A stretch of DNA of 15,842 bases from Deltaproteobacteria bacterium (GCA_030616835.1 JAUWWP010000024.1:1-15842), one strand, 5' to 3'; positions 5,976 through 14,064 are shown, numbered from the stretch's first letter. Notes: generated by a model from the letters alone, not told the origin. Translations and numbers: made by a program.

Positions 5976-7100
5976 TTAGCTACCGATCATCTCCAGAAAG
6001 GCCTGCACCCTCGTTCGCACCTGGCCAACTCCGCTTAGGGTATATTCCCTCTCCAGGCGCAGGACCGGGAATCCATCCGCCCTCAATCTTTGGGTAAACA
6101 TATTGGCATCGACTCCCCAGGTATCACAAAACTTCATCGCTTGAACGATGATCCCCTGGACATGGTATTCCCTTGCCTCTTCAACAACCCGCCGGTATCG
6201 ATTCTCGAAGTCCTCGAACATCCGGGGACAGGATATCTTCTTCAGGTAGCGCTCGGCGATAGCCTTTATCGGGGGAGCGGTCTCATCAACCAGGTCGCAA
6301 TAATGTAGGGAACCGAAGCAGAAAGCATCGGCCACAACCAAACCTCCCATGTCCTCAATAACCTTGATGTATTCCGGGTCATCCAACTGGCTACCCATTA
6401 GAAGAACCCTGGCCCGGAACTCCTTTTGAAGTTCGGGTTCCTTGAAGTTCTCGTGGATTCTTCTTAATTCATCATTGACTTTTGCCTTGGGCAGTGAAAA
6501 TGAGGCAACCATAAGCCTTTGCATGTCCTCCCCGGTAATTGGGGGCTTTCTTAGTTTCCTTAGCTGGCTGATTGATTTGAGCAGCCTTCTGTTCTCGTTG
6601 GAGAGTTTGATGGAGCCGGCAATATTGTCGTCGGTAATGGTTAGCTCGAAGTGGGTCGCAAGCGCATCCCGGAGTATACATAGTTCCTCGCTGTACCAGT
6701 CGATTGCGTCCTGGTGGGACTTATGGGGCAGGTCAAGGATGTGGCAGAAGTCCGGAGAGACGGCGTATTGGACATTATCGTATAGTCTTCTCAGGTGGTC
6801 ACAACTGGCGGTAAAGATGTATCCATCCAGAAAACCGTATCCGCCGTTGAGGATCGTCTCCAGGAGACACCGGGTGTAAGTACAGTTAAATGCGTCCAGA
6901 TAGGCATCGGCCACCTCGGTTGTCGTGGTGTTCCTTGCCCTCATGCGGAATGCGGCCAGGCCTTTTACCCCGAGCAGTTCCTCGGGCATATAACTGCAAA
7001 AGTATCCAACGAGCTTAACCCCGCTGGCCCTAACATCATCGAGGTATTTGTTGCTAAGTTGCTCACCCGTGGAAAACAAAATGCTTCGTCGTTCAGCCAC
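5976..7100 (-). CDS. 2-hydroxyacyl-CoA dehydratase family subunit, HgdB-like
   Basis: This 374-residue protein matches the small-subunit length of the family (HgdB about 380). Recognisable blocks are VGYFCSYMPEELL (31-43), FTASCDHLRR (96-105), AMKFCDTWG (321-329) and a C-terminal LEREYTLSGVGQVRTRVQAF. C35, C100 and C325 are the likely [4Fe-4S] ligands. The start is GTG 7100: the frame upstream meets a stop at about 7125 without another start codon, and the GYFCSY block must be included. A GGGG run at 7106-7109 (minus-strand sense) may serve as ribosome site, and it lies in the left arm of the inverted repeat at 7105-7199. It pairs with the 467-residue subunit immediately downstream. Confidence 0.9.
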   Translation of the reverse strand: MAERRSILFSTGEQLSNKYLDDVRASGVKLVGYFCSYMPEELLGVKGLAAFRMRARNTTTTEVADAYLDAFNCTYTRCLLETILNGGYGFLDGYIFTASCDHLRRLYDNVQYAVSPDFCHILDLPHKSHQDAIDWYSEELCILRDALATHFELTITDDNIAGSIKLSNENRRLLKSISQLRKLRKPPITGEDMQRLMVASFSLPKAKVNDELRRIHENFKEPELQKEFRARVLLMGSQLDDPEYIKVIEDMGGLVVADAFCFGSLHYCDLVDETAPPIKAIAERYLKKISCPRMFEDFENRYRRVVEEAREYHVQGIIVQAMKFCDTWGVDANMFTQRLRADGFPVLRLEREYTLSGVGQVRTRVQAFLEMIGS

Positions 7101-7104
7101 CTTT

Positions 7105-7199
7105 ACCCCGTTAGAAAATCCGCCTCAGGCAGGCTAAAGCCCCGTAAGATCTCTGCCCTATTAGACAACATGTCTAACCGGGTGAGCTTCTAACGGGGT
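7105..7199 (-). repeat. Structured intergenic inverted repeat within operon
   Basis: ACCCCGTTAGAA (7105-7116) and TTCTAACGGGGT (7188-7199) are perfect 12-base complements. Nested inside are TTAGACA-ACA-TGTCTAA (7161-7177, perfect 7-base stem), GGCT-AA-AGCC (about 7132-7141) and a GCCT/AGGC stem near 7122-7130. The right arm contains the stop codon (TAG) of the upstream gene; the left arm overlaps the likely ribosome site of the next gene. It resembles a REP-type element, and could act as an RNA processing, attenuation or translation-control hairpin separating expression of the acetyl-CoA-synthase-like gene from the dehydratase genes. Confidence 0.7.
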
Positions 7200-7975
7200 T
7201 TACCGCCCTTTGTCCTTTTTCGTCGCAATATGACGATTTCTCGAATATCGTCACATACCTCTTTCTCATCGCAGTCGTCACAGTTGAGATCGTTACACTC
7301 GTATTCCCCGTCGCCAATCAGAGTCAACTTTTTATTGTGGCCGGTGATTATCTTCGCCTCCGCCGCAACCGAGCTGAAATTCGTAACCTTCTCATTTCCT
7401 GCGGTGACAAAGGCGACCTCGACCTTTTCCACTCCGGGAAAATCATCGTAGTATGCCGCGATCAATGCACCGCCCAAGATGGAGAAATTTAAGCCATCGC
7501 TCAGGGCCTGCCGGCTCACTCTGGCCCAGAGCCTACCCGGAACCATCCGCACCATGTAGCCAGGCAAACGATTTGAGAGAAACTGGGTTGATTCGAGGGA
7601 AAATGGGTCAGCATCGAAATTCTCACGCAGGGCGAGAAGGATAAGCTGGGCATAGGGGAGGCGGGTGCCGTTGGCCTTATCGAGGTCAGGCCCGCATAGA
7701 TGGATCACCTTGTCCTCGACCAGATCCGGGTTGTAGGTCCACAGCACAAGGTTGACCGATGCGTCCCGTGGATGACCAAGTTCAACGGCGGTGTCTTCCG
7801 CCATGACTATTGTTGGCTTGCCCCCCTGCCTCTGGGATAGTCCGACCTTCTGCTTGAACCCCTCGAGTTCAGCGCGGGTATCGAAGGGGGCACGGAGGCG
7901 CCTTACCCCTTCCCCCAATTCTTCAAGGATGCTCTTTACCCTCTTGATCTGCTTATCGAAAGAGGCCGGAGACAT
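7190..7975 (-). CDS. Protein resembling acetyl-CoA synthase middle domain, with Cys4 tail
   Basis: This 261-residue protein is not one I can name. Residues about 60-200 resemble, from memory, the middle (A2) domain of the acetyl-CoA synthase beta subunit AcsB: VELGHPRDASVNLV against AcsB EMGGNRTPAFELV, LCGPDLDK against VIGPDIDQ, LWARVSRQALSDGLNF against INWLRVSKDAVAKGFRF, and FPGVEKVEVAFVTAGNEKV against FPAIVDRVQVTIFTDEAKV. In AcsB this domain is arginine-rich and implicated in CoA binding. The A-cluster cysteines of AcsB's last domain are absent; instead a C-terminal C227-x4-C232-x2-C235-x5-C241 could bind an Fe-S cluster or zinc, followed by a very basic tail. ATG 7975 follows the usp stop by 30 bases with a weak GGGGA site. 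Position in the operon suggests a CoA- or cluster-related accessory to the dehydratase. The homology is moderately certain; the role is speculation. Confidence 0.6.
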   Translation of the reverse strand: MSPASFDKQIKRVKSILEELGEGVRRLRAPFDTRAELEGFKQKVGLSQRQGGKPTIVMAEDTAVELGHPRDASVNLVLWTYNPDLVEDKVIHLCGPDLDKANGTRLPYAQLILLALRENFDADPFSLESTQFLSNRLPGYMVRMVPGRLWARVSRQALSDGLNFSILGGALIAAYYDDFPGVEKVEVAFVTAGNEKVTNFSSVAAEAKIITGHNKKLTLIGDGEYECNDLNCDDCDEKEVCDDIREIVILRRKRTKGGKPR

Positions 7976-8005
7976 CTTCGCTTTTTCCCCAACTATTCAC
8001 ATATT

Positions 8006-8476
8006 TCATTGGCCCTGTAGTTGGCCAATTCTGCGGGCGGGTGGTGACACTACCAACACAGGGACTAAAGAATTATGGAGCACCCTCTCAATAACGCTGC
8101 CGAAGACCCAATGCAAAACCCCTGACTCTCCGTGGGTGCTCATGATAATTAGATCCACCTTGTTCTCGCTGGCATATTTTAAAATATTGCCAGCCGGTCT
8201 GCCGTGGACTACGACAGTCTGAACGGTTATGCCCTCGCTCCTCAGGTTCAGGCGATCGGTCAATTTGGCAAGGTAATCTTCGGCCTCGGCCTGAGCTTCT
8301 TTTTCTAACTTAAGGCGCCAGTCTTCACTGAATCCAGGAGTTGGAGGAAAAGGCTCTATTACCGTGAGCAAAACTACCTCCTGAGCATGACATCCGGTAG
8401 CGATCTCCCTAACATGCTCCAGACTACACTCAGCGAACTCTGAACCATCCACTGGTGACATTATTTTTTTATACAT
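8006..8476 (-). CDS. Universal stress protein (UspA family)
   Basis: This 156-residue single Usp domain has the family N-terminus MYKKIMSPVDGSEFAE and the nucleotide-loop region STHGESG (113-119) followed by GS (126-127) and PVLVVSP. The glycine pattern indicates the ATP-binding subtype. A strong AAGGAGG (complement of 8482-8488) precedes ATG 8476. It is the first gene of the minus-strand operon, and a promoter candidate lies at 8543-8571. Usp proteins often accompany metabolic operons in anaerobes as energy-state or stress sensors; a specific link to the dehydratase is inference. Confidence 0.93.
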   Translation of the reverse strand: MYKKIMSPVDGSEFAECSLEHVREIATGCHAQEVVLLTVIEPFPPTPGFSEDWRLKLEKEAQAEAEDYLAKLTDRLNLRSEGITVQTVVVHGRPAGNILKYASENKVDLIIMSTHGESGVLHWVFGSVIERVLHNSLVPVLVVSPPARRIGQLQGQ

Positions 8477-8788
8477 ACCGACCTCCTTAATACAGTCAAC
8501 ATTTTTTCTATTTCTGATATTAACCCATTTAATACCTTAATTAAACTACTTTGAAAAAATACCCCTGTCAACAGAAAAATCGTCATTTTTGACTCCGAGA
8601 TATAGTGAGATAACTGGACAAACACACCATATACAAAAAGGCGATTCTATGAAAAGATTTCTTCATTTGGGTTGAATTTATATGAAAAATCAGTTAAAGT
8701 ACATAAAAGTATGTTTTGCAGTAGCTACTGCTACCGACTTGACATCGCGCATAATTTAGGATTAAGGATTGTAAGTAAGGGGGATTAT
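8477..8788. promoter_or_regulatory. Divergent AT-rich control region
   Basis: These 312 bases separate the usp-dehydratase operon (minus) from the rhodanese operon (plus). They hold a minus-strand promoter candidate (8543-8571), an AAAAAT-CGTC-ATTTTT hairpin (8575-8590) overlapping a GTCA-TTTT-TGAC palindrome, and a plus-strand TTGACA at 8739-8744 for which the base at the right distance (8762-8767, TTAAGG) is a poor -10. A weaker plus pair is TTGAAT 8672-8677 with TAAAGT 8695-8700. The palindrome could be an operator. No small gene is apparent. Confidence 0.5.
8543..8571 (-). promoter_or_regulatory. Candidate promoter for the usp-dehydratase operon
   Basis: On the minus strand a perfect TTGACA (complement of 8566-8571) is followed after 17 bases by TAGTTT (complement of 8543-8548), a weak -10 with three of six consensus bases. 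It would place the transcript start about 60 bases before the usp start codon. The strong -35 with poor -10 would suit an activator-dependent promoter. Confidence 0.4.
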
Positions 8789-9283
8789 ATGCGGGGACTT
8801 AAGAAAAAAGAGGGGCTCAAGATCTTGATCGGGGCGGCGGCTATCATTTTGGTTAGCAGTGCCATCGGAGTTCTGGCAAACATTTCCCTGGTCAACCAAT
8901 TAATTAACAGTGAATGTATTATCCACTCCCGAGCATCCCATCGGGAAGCCTCCCGGATCGACCTGGCCGAAGCTAAGAAAAAGTTCGATGAGGGACAGGC
9001 AATCTTCATTGATGCCCGCTGCCTGGATGATTATAACTGGGGCCACATCAAGAGAGCAATTAGCCTGCCCCTGGACAGCCTGGAAATGGAGTGCCCTTCG
9101 GTTATTGCCCAGTTTCCTAGAGAAAAGGAGATAATCACCTACTGCAGCGGCAGTACCGATTGCCAACTGAGCATTGATCTGGCCAAGAAATTGAGTAATC
9201 TCGGTTACTTACATGTCAATGCCTTCTTTGGCGGTTGGCTGGCCTGGGAAGCTGCCGGGTATCCCATTGAGCCGGGAAATTAA
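8789..9283 (+). CDS. Membrane-anchored rhodanese
   Basis: This 164-residue protein has one N-terminal membrane segment (about 11-36, preceded by basic MRGLKKKEGLK) and a single rhodanese domain: FIDARCLDDYNWGHIKRAI (73-91), active-site loop YCSGSTDC (118-125) with catalytic C119 and a second cysteine C125 closing the loop, and the C-terminal FFGGWLAWEAAGYPIE. The basic side inside places the domain outside the cytoplasmic membrane. It would transfer sulfane sulfur or act on persulfides or thiols. A longer frame starts at 8672, but ATG 8789 directly follows AAGGGGGA (8777-8784), so the short start is chosen. The next gene, 24 bases on, is a MauE/DoxX protein, a recurrent partner. Confidence 0.87.
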   Translation: MRGLKKKEGLKILIGAAAIILVSSAIGVLANISLVNQLINSECIIHSRASHREASRIDLAEAKKKFDEGQAIFIDARCLDDYNWGHIKRAISLPLDSLEMECPSVIAQFPREKEIITYCSGSTDCQLSIDLAKKLSNLGYLHVNAFFGGWLAWEAAGYPIEPGN

Positions 9284-9307
9284 TCTTTGCCTGAGAACTG
9301 AGAGAAC

Positions 9308-9805
9308 ATGATAGCTGTCTTTGCCTTTTTTAAAAAATTCTTTTGTCATAGATACACTACCGTTGGCTTCCGGGTGATCCTGGGAGCTATTTTCATCTGG
9401 GCAAGCCTTGATAAAATTTCTCACCCGGAAGAATTTATTAAAGTTGTTGAAAGTTATAAACTCCTACCTTTTTCTTTGGCCGTCATTTTTGCAGTTTCTT
9501 TGCCCTGGGTGGAGCTTATCTGTGGGTTATTGCTAATCGCCGGCGTATCTACCCGGAGCTCGGCCGCGGTGTTAACTTTTATGCTCAGCAGCTTTATGGT
9601 TGCCATCGGCATTAATCTGTATCGAGGGGCTGAGCTTTCCTGCGGCTGTTTCGATGTTCAAACGGGAAGCGATGAGCTTTGGGTAACATTTCTAAGGGAT
9701 ATACTTTTGATTGGTATGGGTCTGCAGATTCTTTTCTTTGATCAGGGCTCATTTAGCCTCCGGGGCTTGCTTGCCCGGAAATTCACGCAAGATTACAAAA
9801 AATAA
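9308..9805 (+). CDS. MauE/DoxX family redox-associated membrane protein
   Basis: This 165-residue protein has four predicted membrane helices (about 17-36, 55-78, 83-104 and 127-146). The first helix carries ILGAIFIWASLDKISHPEEF, typical of the DoxX/MauE family, and a CGCF motif (C112-G-C114) sits between helices three and four as in MauE. Family members assist disulfide or thiol redox chemistry in the periplasm. Together with the preceding rhodanese it looks like a membrane sulfur-redox pair. The ribosome site is weak (GAGAGAA). The stop is 71 bases before the giant activase, so co-transcription is possible. Confidence 0.85.
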   Translation: MIAVFAFFKKFFCHRYTTVGFRVILGAIFIWASLDKISHPEEFIKVVESYKLLPFSLAVIFAVSLPWVELICGLLLIAGVSTRSSAAVLTFMLSSFMVAIGINLYRGAELSCGCFDVQTGSDELWVTFLRDILLIGMGLQILFFDQGSFSLRGLLARKFTQDYKK

Positions 9806-9876
9806 CCAGTGACCAATCCTTCAAACTTAAACCCCTATACCCTTGAACCCTTCGACAGATTTTGGGGGAAACTCCG

Positions 9877-12800
9877 GTGAGATTAATAGGTCTTGATTTT
9901 GGTTCAGTATATTTCAAAGGTGTTGTCATAAACCAGGGCACCCGGATTGACCACTCGTGGTATTGCAAGAACACCGGTAATACAATTGACCTACTTGACT
10001 CTTTTTTAACCAAAATCTCCGAATTATTTCCGGAAGAAAAATTCAAGGTAGGCATTACCGGGATGAACATATCCAACGATAGTTCGAATACTATTCACCA
10101 TACCAACGAGATTATTGCCCTCACTTCTGGTGTCCTCCCGTTTTGTCGCGACTGTCGAAGCATTATTGAAATAGGAGGACAAACCTCCAAATTTGTCCTG
10201 CTAAAACAGGGCGAAAATAATGAACCTAAGATATCGGAATTCTCCACTAACGAATTGTGCGCAGCCGGGACTGGCTCATTTATTGAGCAACAGGCAAAGC
10301 GTCTGAACCTCACCGTAGAAGAACTTTCGGATTTGAGTGAAAAGGCTAAGAAGCATGCAAGGATTGCCGGAAGATGCTCGGTATTTGCAAAATCTGATAT
10401 GATCCATCTCCAGCAAAAAGGAACACCGGTCGAAGAGATAGCTTATGGGCTCTGCCTGGCAATTGCAAAGAACGCCTGCACCATCCTTCTGAAAGGCAGA
10501 GAGCTCGAAACGCCCGCAGTTATATCAGGTGGCTGCGCAAAAAATAAGGGTATTGTAAGAGGGTTTTCCGACACATTCAATTATGAGGCCGGTAGCCAAT
10601 TAATACCTTTTGAGTTTGCCGGTCTGGAAGGTGCTATCGGAGCTGCTTTAGAAGCCAATAAACATATAAATTGTCTGACAAACATTAATGAGATTAAAGA
10701 AAATATTAAAAATATTTTATCAAAAAATATCAAAACTTTTCATTCCGTATTTACGTCCCTCCCGGGAACGAATGAGCCAAAGAGGAGTACAGAACCCGAA
10801 AACATCCTCAGCGAAACGACAGAAGGTTTCATCGGAATAGATGTGGGAGCAGTAAGCACGGATTTTGTTGTGCTTGACCGAGATGGGAATGTCATATCAT
10901 CGGTTTACCTTCCCACCAGAGGAAGACCTGTAGATGTTATCATGAAAGAACTATCAATTCTGAACGACAGATTTAGAGGAGGACTTCGCGTCATAGGATG
11001 TGGGACAACTGGCAGTGGGAGATATCTTGCCGCAAAACTAATTGGCGCGGATTTGATCAAGAATGAAATAACATGTCAGATGCTCGGGGCTCACCTCTAC
11101 TTTGATGATGTTGATACGATATTCGAGATAGGCGGGCAGGACTCAAAATTCATATCCGTTAAAGACGGGAGAATGGTTGATTTTGTCATGAATAAAATAT
11201 GTGCTGCTGGCACCGGTTCATTTCTCGAAGAGCAGGCAACCCAGCTCGATCTAAGGATTGTTGATGAGTTTGCCAACCTGTCTTTTAAATCCAGAATTCC
11301 ATCCGATCTCGGGTCAAGATGCACTGTATTTATGGAGACCGAACTCTTAAACGCGCGGAAGGGCGGAATTAGTCTGGAAGATATATGTGCAGGGCTTTCG
11401 TATTCGATAGTCAAAAACTATTTAGAAAAGGTGGTCGCGGGCAGAAAAATAGGGAATAAGATCGTATTCCAGGGTGGGGTAGCGTCAAACGATGCGGTGG
11501 TAGCAGCATTTGAAAAGACACTCGGTAAGTCGGTATATGTGCATCCGTATAACCGGATATCCGGAGCTATCGGGGCCGCCTTATCTGCCAAGCTATATAT
11601 GAACAACGATAAAAGCCAGTTTAAGGGATTAAACCTTAATATAAAACCAGGGGTCCATTCATTTGAATGCAAAGCCTGCTCTAATTTCTGCGAGGTTAAT
11701 GCGATCGAGATAGAGAACCAGAAGGTGTTTTTTGGAGATGTATGCGAAAAATATACCAGCAAAGGAGCAAAAAGGAAGGATAAATTAATCCCAGATATTG
11801 CCGAAGAATACATAAAATTCTGTGAGTCCTTTTTTAAAAAAGACCGGGGAGAAAGAGAAACTATTGGAATTCCAAGAGCATCGTCTCTTATCGCTTACCT
11901 GCCTTTCTGGGCAACGTTTTTTTCTGAACTTGGTTTTGATCCGGTTTTATCTGAACCATCCTCAGAAGAAACACTAACTAACGGGCTTAAACACCTCCCG
12001 GTTGGAGCATGTCTTCCTCTAAAACTTACCGCAGGACACATACTCCAGCTCATCGAAAAAGATGTAGATCATGTGTTTATCCCAGCGGTTGTAACTCTAC
12101 CAGGTGACGACCGGAGAAGATCGTATGCCTGTCCCTATGTCCAATCCATACCATTTATGGTGAAAATGAACCAACATAACTTTATTACTCCTGAGTTAAT
12201 AATGGATGACGGCGAAAAGTCTTTTATTAAAGGTTTTTCAAAATACTCTTCAGAACTTAAGGTTACAAAAAGTAGGCTCCTGAATGCATACCGAAAGGCC
12301 AGCAAAATACAACATGATTTTGATTCCCGTTCAAAAATGACCGGAGAATCTTTGTTAACCTGGTCAAATTGCCGCTATAAATTTGCCATCATTGGTAAGC
12401 CATATAATACATTTGACGCTTATCTAAATCTAAATTTATTTGCTCACCTCAGAAAACTCAACGTTCTCGCAATACCATTAAATTATCTGCCTTTCAAACT
12501 TGATAAAATCCCATCTAATCTTCCCTGGAAATTTTCCACTGATATCTTCAGGGCAGTAAAGAAGATATCAGAGACCGAAGACATTTATCCAATTATCATA
12601 TCTAACTTTGGCTGCGGTCCCGATGCATTTACATTTAAGCAGCTCAATGAAACTCTGAAGGATAAACCCTACCTGATGCTTGAATTTGACGAACACCGAG
12701 GGGAAACCGGGTTAATAACGAGACTCGAGGCATTTATTGACAGACTTGATATGAGCGAAGCCGGTAGGTCGATTAAAAAAAGCAAAACATTACTGTCAAC

Positions 12801-14064
12801 CTCTGCTCGCGAAACCGGGATCGAAAAAAATAAAATCTACCTGCCATACTTTGCCGACCACGCTTATGCGTTCAGCGGCGCATTAAAATTTGCCGGTTTT
12901 GCTGCCGAAGTTCTGCTTCCGCCTGATGAAAACATTAAAAAACTAGGGGAAACACACTCATCAGGTAAAGAGTGCCATGCGTATTCAATGCTCGTTGGTG
13001 ACCTAATAAATCTTAGCCGAAAGGAACCAGGAAAACAAATTATCTACCTATTCCCCGGGACTACCATACCGTGTCTTCTCCATCAATATGGGAATGGGAT
13101 GAATATACTATTAGAGGAAACCGGCGTTGACAATGTAAAAGTAATGACCCCGGCAACCAATGATTTTTTCCGGATACTCAATATGGAAAGCTGCGTACGG
13201 CTTTACCAAGGCATCCTCGCTATTGATCTCATGGTTAAAGCAATGTGCGCGGCAAGGCCCTACGAGGTTAAAAAGGGATCAACGGATCTGGTCCATACCC
13301 AGAATCTTCAAGACATTGAGAAAACCTTAACAGAAGGCGCTGTGATCGAAGCCCTAGATAGGTCACTTAAGAGAATCGCAGAGATCAAAATAGATAAGAC
13401 AACCCAAAGGCCCCTGGTTGGTATTGCCGGTGATATGTATACGAGAATAAATCCGGCTGCCAATTACGATTTATTCAAATACCTTGAACATCATGGGCTG
13501 GAAGTCTGGCCATCGCCCTTTGAGACTGATATAATTGATTTCGGCATAGCAAGATCGTTCTTACAGAGTGTTTCTGAACTTAATCTATCAGATACAATAT
13601 TTTCAGGATCATTACTTTTTAAGAAGTTAATAGAAACCTGGAAATTCAGGAGGATTGTGGGTCGGCGAATATCAAGGTTTAAAGAACCTGGATACCAAGA
13701 GGTTATTAAACTTGCAGGACCGTATGTGGGAAATGAATCAAACGCATTATTATTATTGAATATTGCGAAAATGGTTGATTTTGCAAATAAAGGAGTGGGG
13801 GGCATTATAAATGCCATGTGTTTTAACTGTATGATCGGGACAGTATCGGCAGCTATTACCGAGAGGATCAAGAAAGACTACAACGATCTTTCGATGATAA
13901 CACTCGTGTATTCCGGGAGTGAATACGCTTCTCAAAAGATGATCCTGGATGCCTTCATAAACCAGGTCAAAGTCAACAAATCCTCTATACTGAGACCCCA
14001 AAAGGGGGGAGACGCTGAAGGTGTAGGGCTTAGGCTCCCTCAAGGAGCAAGGAATAGCCTTTAG
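9877..14064 (+). CDS. Giant CoA-enzyme activase: double BadF ATPase plus DUF2229 and dehydratase-like domains
   Basis: This 1395-residue protein has the family's usual length near 1400. Order: ATPase 1 (about 1-262) with GLDFGS near the start, EIGGQTSK (98-105), C128 (CAAGTG), C167 (GRCSVF) and SGGCAKN; an Asn/Lys/Ile-rich linker (about 263-315); ATPase 2 (about 316-575) with EIGGQDSK (417-424), C442 and C482; a Cys cluster C598, C601, C605 and C623; a DUF2229 region (about 650-880) with PVGACLPLKL; and a C-terminal dehydratase-like part (about 985-1375) with C1033 (SGKECHAYS) and CFNC at 1315-1318. It probably couples ATP to electron transfer onto its own or a partner's Fe-S centre. The start is GTG 9877, seven bases after GGGGGA (9864-9869); the frame could open at TTG 9862. 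The last 25 residues look non-conserved and may be read-through of former spacer. Confidence 0.9.
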   Translation: MRLIGLDFGSVYFKGVVINQGTRIDHSWYCKNTGNTIDLLDSFLTKISELFPEEKFKVGITGMNISNDSSNTIHHTNEIIALTSGVLPFCRDCRSIIEIGGQTSKFVLLKQGENNEPKISEFSTNELCAAGTGSFIEQQAKRLNLTVEELSDLSEKAKKHARIAGRCSVFAKSDMIHLQQKGTPVEEIAYGLCLAIAKNACTILLKGRELETPAVISGGCAKNKGIVRGFSDTFNYEAGSQLIPFEFAGLEGAIGAALEANKHINCLTNINEIKENIKNILSKNIKTFHSVFTSLPGTNEPKRSTEPENILSETTEGFIGIDVGAVSTDFVVLDRDGNVISSVYLPTRGRPVDVIMKELSILNDRFRGGLRVIGCGTTGSGRYLAAKLIGADLIKNEITCQMLGAHLYFDDVDTIFEIGGQDSKFISVKDGRMVDFVMNKICAAGTGSFLEEQATQLDLRIVDEFANLSFKSRIPSDLGSRCTVFMETELLNARKGGISLEDICAGLSYSIVKNYLEKVVAGRKIGNKIVFQGGVASNDAVVAAFEKTLGKSVYVHPYNRISGAIGAALSAKLYMNNDKSQFKGLNLNIKPGVHSFECKACSNFCEVNAIEIENQKVFFGDVCEKYTSKGAKRKDKLIPDIAEEYIKFCESFFKKDRGERETIGIPRASSLIAYLPFWATFFSELGFDPVLSEPSSEETLTNGLKHLPVGACLPLKLTAGHILQLIEKDVDHVFIPAVVTLPGDDRRRSYACPYVQSIPFMVKMNQHNFITPELIMDDGEKSFIKGFSKYSSELKVTKSRLLNAYRKASKIQHDFDSRSKMTGESLLTWSNCRYKFAIIGKPYNTFDAYLNLNLFAHLRKLNVLAIPLNYLPFKLDKIPSNLPWKFSTDIFRAVKKISETEDIYPIIISNFGCGPDAFTFKQLNETLKDKPYLMLEFDEHRGETGLITRLEAFIDRLDMSEAGRSIKKSKTLLSTSARETGIEKNKIYLPYFADHAYAFSGALKFAGFAAEVLLPPDENIKKLGETHSSGKECHAYSMLVGDLINLSRKEPGKQIIYLFPGTTIPCLLHQYGNGMNILLEETGVDNVKVMTPATNDFFRILNMESCVRLYQGILAIDLMVKAMCAARPYEVKKGSTDLVHTQNLQDIEKTLTEGAVIEALDRSLKRIAEIKIDKTTQRPLVGIAGDMYTRINPAANYDLFKYLEHHGLEVWPSPFETDIIDFGIARSFLQSVSELNLSDTIFSGSLLFKKLIETWKFRRIVGRRISRFKEPGYQEVIKLAGPYVGNESNALLLLNIAKMVDFANKGVGGIINAMCFNCMIGTVSAAITERIKKDYNDLSMITLVYSGSEYASQKMILDAFINQVKVNKSSILRPQKGGDAEGVGLRLPQGARNSL

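Noticed and set aside
9862..9876. TTG start for the giant activase
   Set aside because: The TTG overlaps the GGGGGA ribosome site that serves GTG 9877 at good spacing, and the five extra residues are not part of the ATPase fold.
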